Shown: piece after piece, positions 22,886 to 34,389 of the stretch | How the letters are laid out: the number at the start of each line of letters is the position of its first letter | How positions within the stretch are numbered: position 1 is the stretch's first letter | Source of the DNA: Turritopsis dohrnii | Taxonomy: Eukaryota; Cnidaria; Hydrozoa; Anthoathecata; Oceaniidae | Direction: 5' to 3' | Length of the DNA stretch: 64,000 bases | Assembly (NCBI GenBank): GCA_027922465.2 | Contig: BQMF02000005.1 | Coordinates: 1,922,001 to 1,986,000 of the forward strand | Notes under the pieces: generated by a model | Databases searched by the model: none | Told to the model about the DNA's origin: nothing | Seen by the model: only the letters and a program-made list of their open reading frames with translations | Translations under genes and position numbers: made by a program

Positions 22886-23319
22886 GAATTATGGAAAAAG
22901 ACGAAAACAGTCTCAAAACTTTGATTTTTGATTCAGTTCTTCCGTGAATTTACTTACACTTGTTAATTCAATCTTTACGATACGATCTTTCTCTGAAAAC
23001 GACTAAAACAATAAAATTAAAGATCTTCGTTTTAAAAAAAACTATCTTCGTGTTCGTGAAGTTTTTTGTTTTTGTTTTTACTGCTACAAAATGATCGTTA
23101 ACCAATTTCGAACGAAAAACATTGCATTGCTTGCGCTTCTCCATTGACGTTTTTCGGCAGATTTTCAGTGCGAAACCAAAAATAACAAAACGGAGGAGCA
23201 TATACTAATCGTGGATGTGCACACAGTACACTCAGTTACTCACTTTCTAAAGATGCCGTATTGAATTTTCCGTAGAAACATTTCGTCCCCAGTCTTTTTT
23301 CACACTTACCAAGTTAAAT
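22886..23319. other. Gene-free stretch
   Basis: AT-rich; the minus-strand frame 22968-23201 is Lys/Phe-rich and has no features that would support a gene. Confidence 0.4.
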
Positions 23320-23878
23320 GTGTTGCACACGATTGCGGATTATTATAAGTAGACTAGTATCTCGCGTAAAAGTTTTTTACGACTTTAATTTCGAAAAGAA
23401 TCTGCAGAAATACGACGCGTTCCCGTGTGTGTACCCCGTGACGAAAATTTTAATTACGGAATTGGAAATTGAAAGTGTACCCATGTTGTAGAGCTCGAAA
23501 AACTGAGCAAAAAAATGTATGGGATTGTTTCGCTACGACCAACTGTTGCAGAGATATCAGCGATCAAAGATTTTGATGACGTCATAGCCGCAGTACCAAA
23601 TAAAATTTAGGTCCAAATGTTGCGTCACCCCATTACCCATATCGCCGACCCTGTAAAACGTCAGTTATCCCTATTGGTTCTCGAGATATTTCCCCAAATA
23701 CGTCGCGTTCGATTGGGGATGCAATGCAATGAATCCCCCGTGATGCGAAATAACTGACGTCACGCCGAGTGCTATTATACTAATCCTCGATTATCAATGG
23801 TCTAACGAAAAAATGACCACGATTAAGAAGATTTTGACCGTAAATTTTAAAAAAACACAACACTCTCTAAAATAAAAG
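23320..23878 (+). repeat. Dispersed repeat, copy 3 (first of a tandem pair)
   Basis: The start word AGACTAGTAT lies at 23351, and the matching word in copy 4 lies at 23908, giving a period of 557 bp. All internal blocks of the family are present: CTCGCGTAAAAGTTTTTTACG, CCCCGTGACGAAAATTTTAAT, TTGATGACGTCATA, GTACCAAATAAAATTTAG and GATTGGGGATGCAATGCAATG. Confidence 0.9.
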
Positions 23879-23879
23879 T

Positions 23880-24320
23880 GGTATGCACAACGCGGATTAG
23901 TATATATAGACTAGCAACTCGCGTAAAAGTTTTTTACGGCTTTTTTTTCGAAACGGATGTGCAAGAATCCCGCGTTGCTGTGTGCAAACCCCGTGACGAA
24001 AATTTCAATCAAAGATTCGGGACTGGAAAATGTATCCATGTTGTAGAGCTTGAAAAACTGAGCAAAAAATTGTATGGGATCGTTTCGCTACGATCAACCG
24101 TTGCAGAGATATCGTTGATCAAAAATTTTAATGACGTCATATCCGCAGTACCAAATAAAATTTTGACCCAAATGTTGCGTCACCCCATCACCCGTATCGC
24201 GGACCCTAAAAAACGTCAGTTATCCCCATTGGTTATCGAGATATTTCCCCAAAAACGTCGCGTTCGATTGGGGATGCAATGCAATGATTCGCCGTGATCA
24301 TAAAAAAACTGACGTCACGC
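23880..24320 (+). repeat. Dispersed repeat, copy 4 (second of the tandem pair)
   Basis: This is the closest relative of copy 3 in sequence and order of blocks, but it stops after ACTGACGTCACGCC and lacks the ATGACCACGATTAAG tail. The open frame 23878-24297 through it is not conserved in the other copies and is rejected as a gene. Confidence 0.9.
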
Positions 24321-25220
24321 CAACGATACTGTAATAGATTTTTGTGTGATCTTACGTGACGAATCGTTATTCAAAATCACCGTTGTCTCATTTTAATGCA
24401 GAAGCAAAAAGTTTAGTTTTACCTTTTTTAATTGGGTATGTAAGCCCATTGACGTGTACTTTCCATGAATATATAGAGGTGATTTTTGATTCTCAGATGC
24501 TGTTGATACCTTAACTGCTTACCACGCTATTAATTCATTACATATAGTAGCTTACGACAACTGACTACAACGCATAACGTAAGAAATGTTTATATTCTTT
24601 TTTGTTATGTTTATATTTTATTTAAGCAGTTAAAACTTCTTACCAGAGGCCTAAAAAGATGTGAATCTTGTACTACCTGTTATTGCTTACAAAATAATAC
24701 TCCTCAAAAGTTTTGGTAGATTTAACAGTACTATCAGAGGGGGTGAAGACGAGTCCAAAATATGTGTGTTTCAGAATATAAAAGATTCCACTCGTTTGAG
24801 TTTCAAAAGAATCTTTAAAAAAGAAAGAAAGCTTTGATAAAATGGAAACAGATTTTTTAAGCAATAAAATAAGGCATATCACAATCACATGCACATGAAA
24901 ACATGATAAATATGTGCACAATGTGTAAAAGTTCTGTGTCAATTCCGTAAAATGTTAAGTTTTGAAATAAGTTTAATTGACAGTGCAATATGAATATTGA
25001 TGATGTGGTTTATATTTTGCGGAAATGTTTTTTTTGTTTGTTTGTTTTGTTTTTTGCGCCTGAAGTTAGAGCAGCTGTCCGAAGTTAGGATGATTGAAAG
25101 TAATCGTTTTTCACAAATGAGTGAAAATCAAAAAAACTGTTTAAAAATCTTATAAGTTAACTTTTTCCTGGACTTGTGAATACAATTTTGTGGGCAATTT
25201 GCATGGATTTACTTTTGTGA
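24321..25220. other. Gene-free stretch
   Basis: AT-rich filler. The minus frame 24673-24942 has no recognised features. Confidence 0.4.
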
Positions 25221-25227
25221 ATATTGA

Positions 25228-25626
25228 TACAGTGTCGCATCCAGATCATTTATGGGGACATCGATTTTTAGCAGGGGGGTTCGGGTCAGCTGTGATGCTT
25301 CCGGAAGCTCCGACATTTTAGTACTTTCAAGAGGCGAAAAATCACTTAATTGTATGTTTTATAAAGTACTTCAAATTTGGTTACGGATTGCATAATTTAT
25401 AAGTTCACCAAAGAGAAGCTCTAAATTACTATTTAACAGACCGGACAAATTTAAACCATGCGAAATGTTACGTTTGAACTAATTTGATATTGTTCTAAAT
25501 TCTTTTTGTTTAATTTGTTCACAAATTTATGATTCAGATTTTTTCTTTTGGATATTTTTTGGGGACATTTTTGGGGCGCCCATAACGTTTCAACGTTATC
25601 TTTTTCGGTCTGGATGCGACCCTGTG
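25228..25626. repeat. hAT-like MITE with GTCGCATCCAGA ends
   Basis: The left end reads TACAGTGTCGCATCCAGA and the right end, inverted, reads CACAGGGTCGCATCCAGA. The 7-bp word ATATTGA stands directly outside both ends (25221-25227 and 25627-25633). CAG-beginning TIRs and a 7-8 bp target duplication fit the hAT superfamily. The body is 399 bp with no gene. Confidence 0.75.
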
Positions 25627-25633
25627 ATATTGA

Positions 25634-27099
25634 AAATCGTGCTAAAAAGTATATATTCTATTTTACTCAGTTGTTATCTATTGTGAATCCCATTTTCAAC
25701 TTGAGCCAACTTTCCAACTAATGTGTGAATGTTTTCGTAGTAAAAAAGATATTTGCTTGACAACTTGCCAAATTTTTTTGCGGATTCAAATTTTAGCAAA
25801 TTTAGTAGAAACCCTCTGGAAACACCTCCTTTTAAAGTAAATGAAAATATCCCCCAAAAACGATTGCCCAAAATCTAGCTGTATAACTAAAAACAAAATC
25901 TCACTGTAATTCAGTAACAAGGTGCCCAAATAAAACAAAATATGATGTGACTGATGTGTCAGCAGTGTTCTCAGTATCAGCTTATATTACACTCATTTAT
26001 TCAGGTCACGGCAAAGCCGAGAACTGTTTAATTACGGCTGTGGTGGCGCGAGGCGAGGCGAAATTTTGGGAAAAAGTAGATCTCGACTGTATTTCTTACT
26101 ATTATTACTTTTTTCTTCCAAATTCTCAAAATGTTTGGTCTGTAAATTATACGTACATTGTTTTCTTAAAATTCCGGCGTACTGCTACTGGCATTTGGAT
26201 CGTTGAAAACAAGTGCGGACTCGAGCAAATTGTGAATGTTATATAAAGTGAATTCGAAACAACTGTAATTATGGTACTCTACTGCAATTTCATCATAACT
26301 CATTAGACGTTTAAGCAAACATAATAATCATGTATTGAAGATCTCTTCTCACAAATCGACTCACAAAACACTGTTTTTTTGTACTATATAAAGTATAACT
26401 ATACAAGACTTCTAATAAGAGTGCTTGCAGGAAAAAGCCAAACCTTATCTCACTTCCACAGTTTCCACCCTCACCCCCACTTTATTATCAATTTTTTCCC
26501 TGGAGTACCCACCCCCCCTGCTTATTCGAAAAAAAAACTACGAAAAACCACAAGAACAATCCAAAAACCACGAGAAAAACAAACAACTACGAGAAGAAAC
26601 CATAACTTGTGTGATTACGATTACGATTTCGAATTCGAATACAAAACGAGAAAACTGTTACATAGAACTAGAGGTTCCTTGAGTGTTAAAACTATTTTAA
26701 CAATACTTTTGCTATTTTGTCTTTCTAATACACGTTTTTTTTTTAAGAAACACGAGTTTAGGAAACTTTTAGTGGGAAAATCTTGAAATTCTAGTTGAAC
26801 TAAGTTTCTGTTTGGTAAATTGAGTAATAGAATGTACATGCCCTACAAATCAAGATGTCAAGAATGTGGGGAGCCAGTGTGTGAGAAACATTCAAAGCTG
26901 ATTTGTGATAAGCATTTGTAAATACTGTTGGTCGCTTGTCGTTTGACGGTTGTTGTGAAATATCAATTTTTGACTTTGCCTGACTTGATATTATGGGATA
27001 TTCAAGATGGATACATGTTTTCATAATTCTTTCATGTATTTTATATTAGTTCTAATTTTTCCAAATGAAAAAAAACTTCAAAAAAGTCCAATAACTTTG
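25634..27099. other. Gene-free stretch
   Basis: Overlapping plus-strand frames at 26379-26786 are low complexity (CCCTCACCCCCAC, poly-A tracts) and differ in frame. No splice-compatible gene was found. Confidence 0.4.
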
Positions 27100-27718
27100 G
27101 CTCGCAAGTCGGTTTCAAAATGCCATATTTTACACTTTTATCGCATAATTATGACATAATTAGTGACGTCATCATTTTTAGAATGAGAATTTTTGAGATT
27201 TTTTCTTTGGAACTTCTTTTATTCATTATTAGTAATGATCTTGCCAACTTTCAAGTAGAAATCTTTTCCAATCTCGAAAATATGGGTCACTGAAGCTAAA
27301 AATTTGAAAAAGTGACATTTTACGCGTTTTTGAGCATTTTTGAGAATTTTGTTAACTTTGACCGTATATTTTAGGACTTTTCATGTGTCAAATATGATAT
27401 TCTTTGAAATTTTCACTAACTATGGTCTAATACCTTTCCAAAAGTTGAAAAACAATCTAAAAAACATACTTTTGTAATCCACAATTTGAAAATTAGTAAA
27501 AGACCTATTTTTGACATTTTTCGCACAAATTTTTCCAATCACTGACATAATTAGTAACGTCATCAATTAGAAATTTGAAATTTTGAAATTTTTTTTTTCC
27601 CAATTAGTTTTGGGAATGACTAAAGTATCTCAGTGCCAAATTTCATTTGAAAACCATTTCTCTATCAAAAGTTATTAGGTGGGGGCACTAAGTGCCCCCC
27701 CCCCCCCCCCCCCCCCCC
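27100..27718. repeat. TGACGTCAT-containing repeat ending in a C24 run
   Basis: Two blocks each hold 'GACATAATTAGT-ACGTCATCA' (27151 and 27543) in an A/T-rich background of short GAAATTTT and TTTTGAGA words. The block ends in a small dyad, GGGGGCACT-AGTGCCCCC (27681-27699), that runs straight into 24 C in a row (27695-27718). Confidence 0.6.
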
Positions 27719-28060
27719 TTGGCAGTTTACCGAATCAAAAAAGCTTGGTTTAAGTAGGGTTAAGAAACATTGAGGCTGCCTGGGAAAACGTGTTTCTTAA
27801 AAAAAAAACGTGTATCGCTACACATTGTAACAGTTTTTACACAGTATCAATATATATATAATGTTGTTTTCTAAAGTAACACAGGGTCTATTCCATCAAG
27901 GCAATTTTGAACGTTTTGGATCAACTGCTGGGAAGCAATGTACGTGTTGTGCACTTTTTTCTATTGGGTTTTCTTTAGCCAAAAATTTGGGAACATGGGA
28001 TTCTACAGTGATGTTGACTTTGTTGTAGACAATGGGGATCTGATTTACAAAAACTTAAAT

Positions 28061-28429
28061 ACCGCATTCTCTCTAATTAGCGCCTGTCTCCAATGAGCCC
28101 CCCTCTCTTATAAGCCCCCCCCCCCCCCCAATCAAAAATATTTTTATAACCGCCCCTCTGCAATAAGAGTGATTTAACATTAACTCAGAAATTAATTAAA
28201 GTGAAAATTCTGTATATAATAGAAACGGAAGACTATATTTTTGTGATGTCTAAATGTAAGTTATAAGTACAAAATCTTATTTCGTTGCCATGAAAAATAC
28301 AGTTGTTAGTATTCTTTTATGATAAAAAGAAATGCCCCTCTCCAATTAGCGCCTCTCTCTAATACGCGCCCTTCTAATTTCCAAAAATATTTTATAAGCG
28401 CCCAGGCGCTTATTAGAGAGAATACGGTA
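28061..28429. repeat. MITE with CCGTATTCTCTCTAAT ends, TA target site
   Basis: The left end TACCGCATTCTCTCTAATTA and the right end (inverted) TACCGTATTCTCTCTAATAA are each followed by GCGCC. TA stands at 28061-28062 and 28428-28429. The interior has a C-rich run (28118-28129) and repeated 'ATTAGCGCC' words. No gene. Confidence 0.85.
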
Positions 28430-28824
28430 TCGACAAATATTTAGTATTTACAGACCTTCCATCTGAAATTGAGATAATGAATCTCATCTTTACTGTGGAG
28501 TTTTTATATAGGTTTTACAGTTGTTTTATGCTTAAAGAAACTTTGAATCACTAGTTTATTTTACAGCTTTGACAAGATACAGTATGTTTTGTTATTTTTA
28601 TTTTTCTGTTAATCCAGTATACATTGTTTATTCTTGCTTCATATTTTGTTTTGCTTTGTTGTTGTTTTATTTAAAGTTTATAAAGGTTTTTGTCCGTGCA
28701 GCTTCGCTTAGTTTTTTTTCTAATCATTTTGTTAAGTTATCTTCCGTTCAGCATTTAAGGAATATAAAAATTTAAAACTGAATTTTTTCTCTTTGTCTTC
28801 ATATAGACATATATAGTTCATATA

Positions 28825-29145
28825 TAGTTTTGGCGCAAAAAGATGCACCAAAATAAAACTGCACCAAATTTACAGTGAGCTGATTAAACGTTTTGTTTAT
28901 TAACTCTGAACTTTATCATTTTGTAATTACCTTAAGTGAAGAAGTTTTGGCGCAAAAAATTGCACCAAATTTACAGTGAGCTGTACCAAATATATAAATC
29001 TTTTCTTCGAAAAACATAAAAATAGTCTAAAATTAGTGTAAATTTTGACCAAGAAGTCCGAATTGCACCAAATTTAAAATAACCTTGGCTGCACAAAATC
29101 AAACCTGCGCCAAATAAATCGAATTGACTGTGCACCAAAATTTCT
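28825..29145. repeat. Irregular repeats of GCACCAAATTT and GGCGCAAAAA
   Basis: TTTTGGCGCAAAAA occurs at about 28828 and 28944. GCACCAAATTTACAGTGAGCTG occurs at about 28861 and 28963, with shorter GCACCAAA or GCGCCAAA copies near 28843, 29063, 29105 and 29133. Spacing is irregular, about 20-100 bp. Confidence 0.6.
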
Positions 29146-29776
29146 TCATTTAGGTATTTTGCCAAACTCATATTTTCATTTGGGCAGTTTCTCTATTTGA
29201 GCCTTAAATTGAAATTAATTTCACTTTAAAAACATAGAATGAAAAGTTTAGAAAGGGTCGTTTACTTTTAGCATTTTGCATGGAATTTTTACTCCATATT
29301 TTAAGGTTTTAATGCTACTAATTTTAGATAATATGTGTGGTTCCTTAGTATTTAATCCTAAATTTCAGATGTAAATATTTGCTGCTAGTTATTGTATCAT
29401 ACTTATATAACCATTTCATTTGTTTAGTTGTCTCTTGTCTGCTTATACCCCTGACAAACTTTTTGCATAAAAATTGACAAGTGTTGACATCTTTTGTCCA
29501 ATTTTTGAAACTAATGACCTTTCATAACTACCGTTCTACTTAACTTTTTTGACTGAAGTTTTTATAAGCCTGCATAAAAAATTTTCAAATTCAAAAATTT
29601 TCGAACAGCAAAATACCAATACCGACAAATAAAAAAACCCATCAAAATACATGCTAATGGTCTTATTTTGAAAGGTCGGCGTAATAATTTCAGAGACCTC
29701 TAACGCCCGCCCTAATACCGCCACTCAAAAAAATAACGCCATTTAAGGCCGGTGTAATAAGGATCGATAAGGTAAA

Positions 29777-30013
29777 TACACCTTTCCTGTAATTGATTGC
29801 GCAATACTTTTTTACCATACTCCGCCTCGTTTTCGCAAAGGTTGATATGGTAACAGAATGGCACGGGACTCATTTCAGTAATGAGCAATTAGTGTTATGA
29901 TTGTGATAGTGTTAATGATTGAGCACGGGAGATTCGGTTGTCATGGTATAGCATATTGAAAACGAGGTAGAGCATGATAAAAATATTGCGCAATCAATTA
30001 CGAGAAAGGTGTA
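29777..30013. repeat. MITE of 237 bp with long TIRs, TA target site
   Basis: The left end CACCTTTCCTGTAATTGATTGCGCAATA matches the inverted right end CACCTTTCTCGTAATTGATTGCGCAATA. TA stands at both edges. Inner arms also pair (TACTCCGCCTCGTTTTC with its inverse near 29950). No coding capacity. Confidence 0.85.
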
Positions 30014-30046
30014 TTAAAGTTCTGAAACATTTGTAAGTTTCAAACA

Positions 30047-30504
30047 CCGTATTCTCTCTAATAAGCGCCCGGGCGCTTATAAAATTTTTTTAGAAATTAG
30101 GGGAGCGCTTATTAGAGAGGGACGCTAATTGGAGAGGGGCGCTTATAAAAACATTTTAAAATGGTCATGCTAGCTGTGAACGAGGCATTGCTTTTTATCA
30201 TAAAAGAGTAAAAACAACTGTATTTTTCATGGCAACACGAAATAAGATTTTGTACTTATAACTTAAATTTAGACATCACAAAAACATAGCCTTCCGTTTC
30301 TATTACAGAATATTCGTGTTTGGTTCAAAGTTCTAATTACCGTCCGGGCGCTTATAAATTTCTGAGTAATGTCTAGTCACTCTATAAGCGCGCCCTGGCG
30401 CTTATTGGAGAGGGGCGCTTATAAAAATATTTTTGACTAGAAGGGGGCGCTTATTAGAGAGGGGCACTTACTGGAGAGGGGCGCTAGTTAGAGAGAAAAC
30501 GGTA
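30047..30504. repeat. Second CCGTATTCTCTCTAAT MITE
   Basis: The left end is CCGTATTCTCTCTAATAAGC followed by the palindrome GCCCGGGCGC. The right end is a run of GGGGCGCT-TTAGAGAGA words closing with ACGG and TA. It is the same family as 28061-28429, and only 34 bp separate it from the previous MITE. Confidence 0.8.
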
Positions 30505-33104
30505 TGCAGATTTTACCTTTTGGGAATGCAGAGTTCAACGAATTAAGAGTTGTCAATTTATATAAGCGTTCACCCTTCAAGATTGAACATTTTAAAGCAT
30601 GACCCAGCATGGTTGGGGGGAGGTTTACCTAACCTAATTTTCCGCGAGTGAGAAGAAAAAGCATGAGCGTATTTTTCGACGCAATTCCAACACATAAATT
30701 TGTTATAATATCACATTTCATTTTAGAATTTCAAATTAAAATATCTACAAATAACCCTTAGTTTTCACGCTTCTCGGCCTGTCTCAGATGTCTACAAACT
30801 CTAGAAATGTAGAGTAAAAGTATATAATACAGTTAAAATGAAAAAACATAGCAAAATAAAAAACACCTATTCTTCAGGCAATAAATAATAGTAAAGCTTT
30901 AAGTCGTGACCTGTTGCAGCCATGCGGCTTGTTTATATTTTACTTATATTTATATCTGGGGCATGCATTGACTGTATAATTGAATACATGATTGACTCTT
31001 CTGAATATTCCCTTTGTAGAAAACTGTTAACTTTATTTTCTCACTACTGTCATTACAATTCATTATTTTTGAAACTGTCAACACTCTTAGGGGTATGTTA
31101 CACACACAATTTCGATTAAGATTTACCCCGGCTGAAGTTTCCCCCCAGGGCAGTCTTCAACCTGCCTAGGTGTAACCAACCCCTTAGACCACCTATGTCA
31201 GTAAAACGAAATAAATTTAAACAAGGTTGTTTACTTTAGCCATGGCCTGTAGGGCCTCTTCCTGGAAGCCTGGAAAAATCCAGGAATACCTGGGGAATTT
31301 TATTCTGAAAACTCTGTCAACTTAAGATGAAATCTGAAATCCTATCTGAAATTATTAACAGTATTCTGTGGAATATTCTTGCATGATAATTGTTACTGCT
31401 TTTAACATCTATCAACTTATAATAGTATTCCAATCTTCTGTTTTTATCTATTTAGGTCAGTTGGAAGCACCATGAAATATCCATTTTCGGACTTGTCCAA
31501 TTTATCAAATTAATCTACCAGACATCCAGACCTCAGAATCGCCAGACCTTCTCAATTTTCATCCAAACTTACGAAACTTTATCAGACCTTAGCTAAACTA
31601 AATTTGACTTGAATCGGACCAAGACTCAGAACCAGATAATAACTGGTTTTGTCTACTGGTGACATCAGAATTGATCCGTGTGTCGTGGAAAAATAGGACC
31701 TGGGAGATTAAGATGCCCAAGTCGACGTTCCCGGGAAATTAAGAGTGATCTGGGAACTTAAGGCTCGTGAATCAAGTTTTTATCGAGAATCTAACCTGAA
31801 AGAACAAAATTCGAAAAGAAAAGGCATCGTATATAAAACGAAAGCTGCGTGTTTATTAATGAACCCAAACGAATTAAATTAAGGACGGAAGACGGATCTT
31901 ACGAAAACTGCACAACGAGAGGACAAGGACATGAAGAGACAAGCACAGATTCAAAATTAGTTAAAAGTAGCTAGTGACTGCATGTGAAAATCGTTAATTC
32001 ATTCTTTCAGAATAGTAAAAGAAAATCGTCAATAAAAATGGTTGTGTTGTTATACTCTTATTTGTTGCGTCCGTATATTACAAAGTAAGGATGGTAATGA
32101 AAATATTCCCCTCTGATGGTTGTTGAGAAACGAGTCTAGTTTTAAGACAGTTTCAGCTCAGAGATTTGAGTCGTTTAAACAGGAGCTGCTTTGTCTAGTG
32201 CGCTGATCTTCACGGCCTCTGGCGTCTTGTTATTGTTCAAATGCCTCGTTACTGGATTCCCGGCTTATTGTGTGTATATTTTACCTCTACACCAGATCAA
32301 CCAATTAGACGAACGAGCTGCTAATAGTGGCAGTACATCCAAACTTCAGATAACTTTAGGGGATTAAAATTAATTTCTTTATTGAACATACGAGCGCGAA
32401 TCTATGCGTTTTCGAGTAACACGAACTGCAAACTTTATCACAATAAGCTTCTTCACCGAGAACTTAACACAATAAGCCTCTTTTCCGGGAACCCAGATCT
32501 GTTTTTCTGTTTTAAAAGTCCTATTTATACTATTCCAAAATGTAAATATCATATGAATAGTTTTACCCAAGCTTATAGGTATTATTGCTATTGTGCATTT
32601 CTGTTTACTGTGATCATTCCTTTGTTTGTTGTTTGTCATTCATGCGTCAAGCTTCCATTCATTGATGTTGTTCATGCGTATAGTTATTAGTAGCATGTTT
32701 TCTATAAAAGTAAAAATGTAATGTTTATATACAAATTACAAAAATATGGATTGTAAAGTACTAACAATGTAATGTATTTCACCAAACAAGTAAAAGTTTG
32801 TTTTCACATGCGAAACGTTGGTTGCACTTTATGTCCTTTATATTTGCTTTGTTTTTTTCAGCTTTGCTAAGGTCCATTGATTCGGTCCGTGCGCGCGTTT
32901 TTTATGAACTCTGGCGTTGCGTATCGCTTCTTGGTTTTTTGTCCTAGAGGGATCACTATAGTGCAATTGACACTTCGCTCTCGCTACATTATATAAGATG
33001 ATTTTTGATTCTAACAGTAGTACGTTGTATGAACTGTTGAAGAAGAAAGAAACTGAAAGATTTCTTGTATTGTATTTTTTAAGTGTATATATTTAAGGGT
33101 TATA
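30505..33104. other. Gene-free stretch of 2.6 kb
   Basis: No recognisable gene. The frame 30922-31119 begins with a hydrophobic stretch that could look like a signal peptide, but nothing supports it. The region 31640-32060 is less AT-rich and reads like a transcript tail (several AATAAA-like words near 32030); its nature is unknown. Confidence 0.4.
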
Positions 33105-33729
33105 CAATATGTTTCGTAATGTTGGAAATAGAAATTTTAAAGCTGTTTTTTTAAATGAATATACCGAATTTCGAAATAATTTTTATACCGTTGGAAAGCC
33201 ACTTTTCAGTTCTTTTGGCTAGTATATTTTTGTGGAAAATGAAACTGTGGTTTTTGAAAAAATAAGGAAAATGTCTTGGAAAAATGTAATTAAATTTTTA
33301 ATGGTCGATTAAGATGTCAATGAAAAGAAAAGATTTTTTGAAACAATAACAGCAATTTGGCAAACAATAAACAAATTTAAGCTGTGTGTTCACGAAAAAC
33401 GTTTAACTTTTATGTTTTTAAATATCAATTTGGGGGTCTCAGTGCAAACATAAAGTTAATAAAAAATTTGAATGGATTTAGTGCTTTGAAACAATAAGCA
33501 CGATGTAATTAAGCTACGTGTTAATCGACCATTCAAAATTTAATTACATTTTTCCAAGACATTTTCCTTTATTTTTTCAAAAACCACTTTTTCATTTTTC
33601 ACAAAAACCTACTATCCGAAAGAACTTGAAAATGGCTTTCCAACGGTGTAAAAATTATTTCGAAATTCGGTATATTCATTTAAAAAAACAGCTTTAAATT
33701 TTCCGTTTCCAACCTTATGAAACACACTG
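33105..33729. repeat. Fold-back element with about 205-bp inverted arms
   Basis: The left arm (33105 to about 33312) and right arm (about 33520-33729) are inverted copies, for example GGAAAATGTCTTGGAAAAATG and its inverse, and CGAATTTCGAAATAATTTTTA and its inverse. The ends CAATATGTTTCGTAATG / CAGTGTGTTTCATAAGG are flanked by TA on both sides. The spacer is about 210 bp and has no gene. Confidence 0.85.
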
Positions 33730-33849
33730 TATTTATTTAGAAGACGTTTCAGCTAAAAATATGCATTTATTTATTCCCTCACTTCGGTAAGGTCAAAATC
33801 TGTGCGTTCCATCATGGTTAAGCACGCACGTTTTCAATCGTAATAAAAA

Positions 33850-34060
33850 TGTCAGGACTGGATCGCATGACGTCGCAGAAAACTCTTAGTGAAACAGCTA
33901 GGTTACAAGGAGGTTACTTGATGACGTCCTTGCGACGTCAGGGACTGACGTCGCTTTTTGTTGCAAATATGACGTTATGATGACCTTCTCATAACGTCTT
34001 ATAAGGTCATCGTCCAATTTGATTATGACGTCGTAAGGACGTCATGGTGTTTGGTGGGCT
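33850..34060. repeat. GACGTC-rich repeat
   Basis: GACGTC occurs six times in about 200 bp, in both TGACGTC and GACGTCA contexts, with related GACGTTATGA and CATAACGTC words. The arrangement is partly palindromic and looks like a degenerate MITE. The palindrome is also the core of a CREB site, but nothing shows regulation here. Confidence 0.5.
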
Positions 34061-34261
34061 GCTGGCTTCTCCAATGGCAAATACGCAAACACCGTCGATG
34101 TAATGCAGTTGAAATGGTTGCCAATGAAATGTAGAATTAAATACAACATGTTAAAATTGGCCCATAAATCGCTATACACACCCAATTTTCCAAACTAATT
34201 TGCCATGTACGAGAAAGCAAATGTCCAAGATGTACTGCGCCTGACGACGGAAAAAAACTAA

Positions 34262-34389
34262 TTGTAACCAAATCCACAAAAACATGTGAAGGCATATGCA
34301 GTCATCTATGCAATGAACTTCCATCGAGCTTGAGAGCAGTTGAAAACCTTAAAAAATTTTCACACGAGTTAAAATCTTTTTTTATCTAG
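34262..34389 (+). pseudogene. C-terminal tail of a non-LTR (LINE) reverse transcriptase
   Basis: The frame reads HLCNELPSSLRAVENLKKF then HELKSF and a stop at 34387-34389. 'W/CNELP...LR...NL..FK..LKS.L' is the usual C-terminal end of CR1/Jockey-type LINE polyproteins. Nothing upstream remains in frame, as expected for a 5'-truncated or decayed insert. Confidence 0.6.

Noticed and set aside
23878..24297. 139-residue open frame
   Set aside because: It runs through copy 4 of the dispersed repeat, and the other copies do not keep this frame.
26379..26786. Overlapping 135- and 85-residue frames
   Set aside because: Low-complexity composition, with two overlapping frames equally open and no domain.
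30922..31119. 65-residue frame with a signal-like N-terminus
   Set aside because: Hydrophobicity alone in AT-rich DNA; no splice partner, homology or polyadenylation support.
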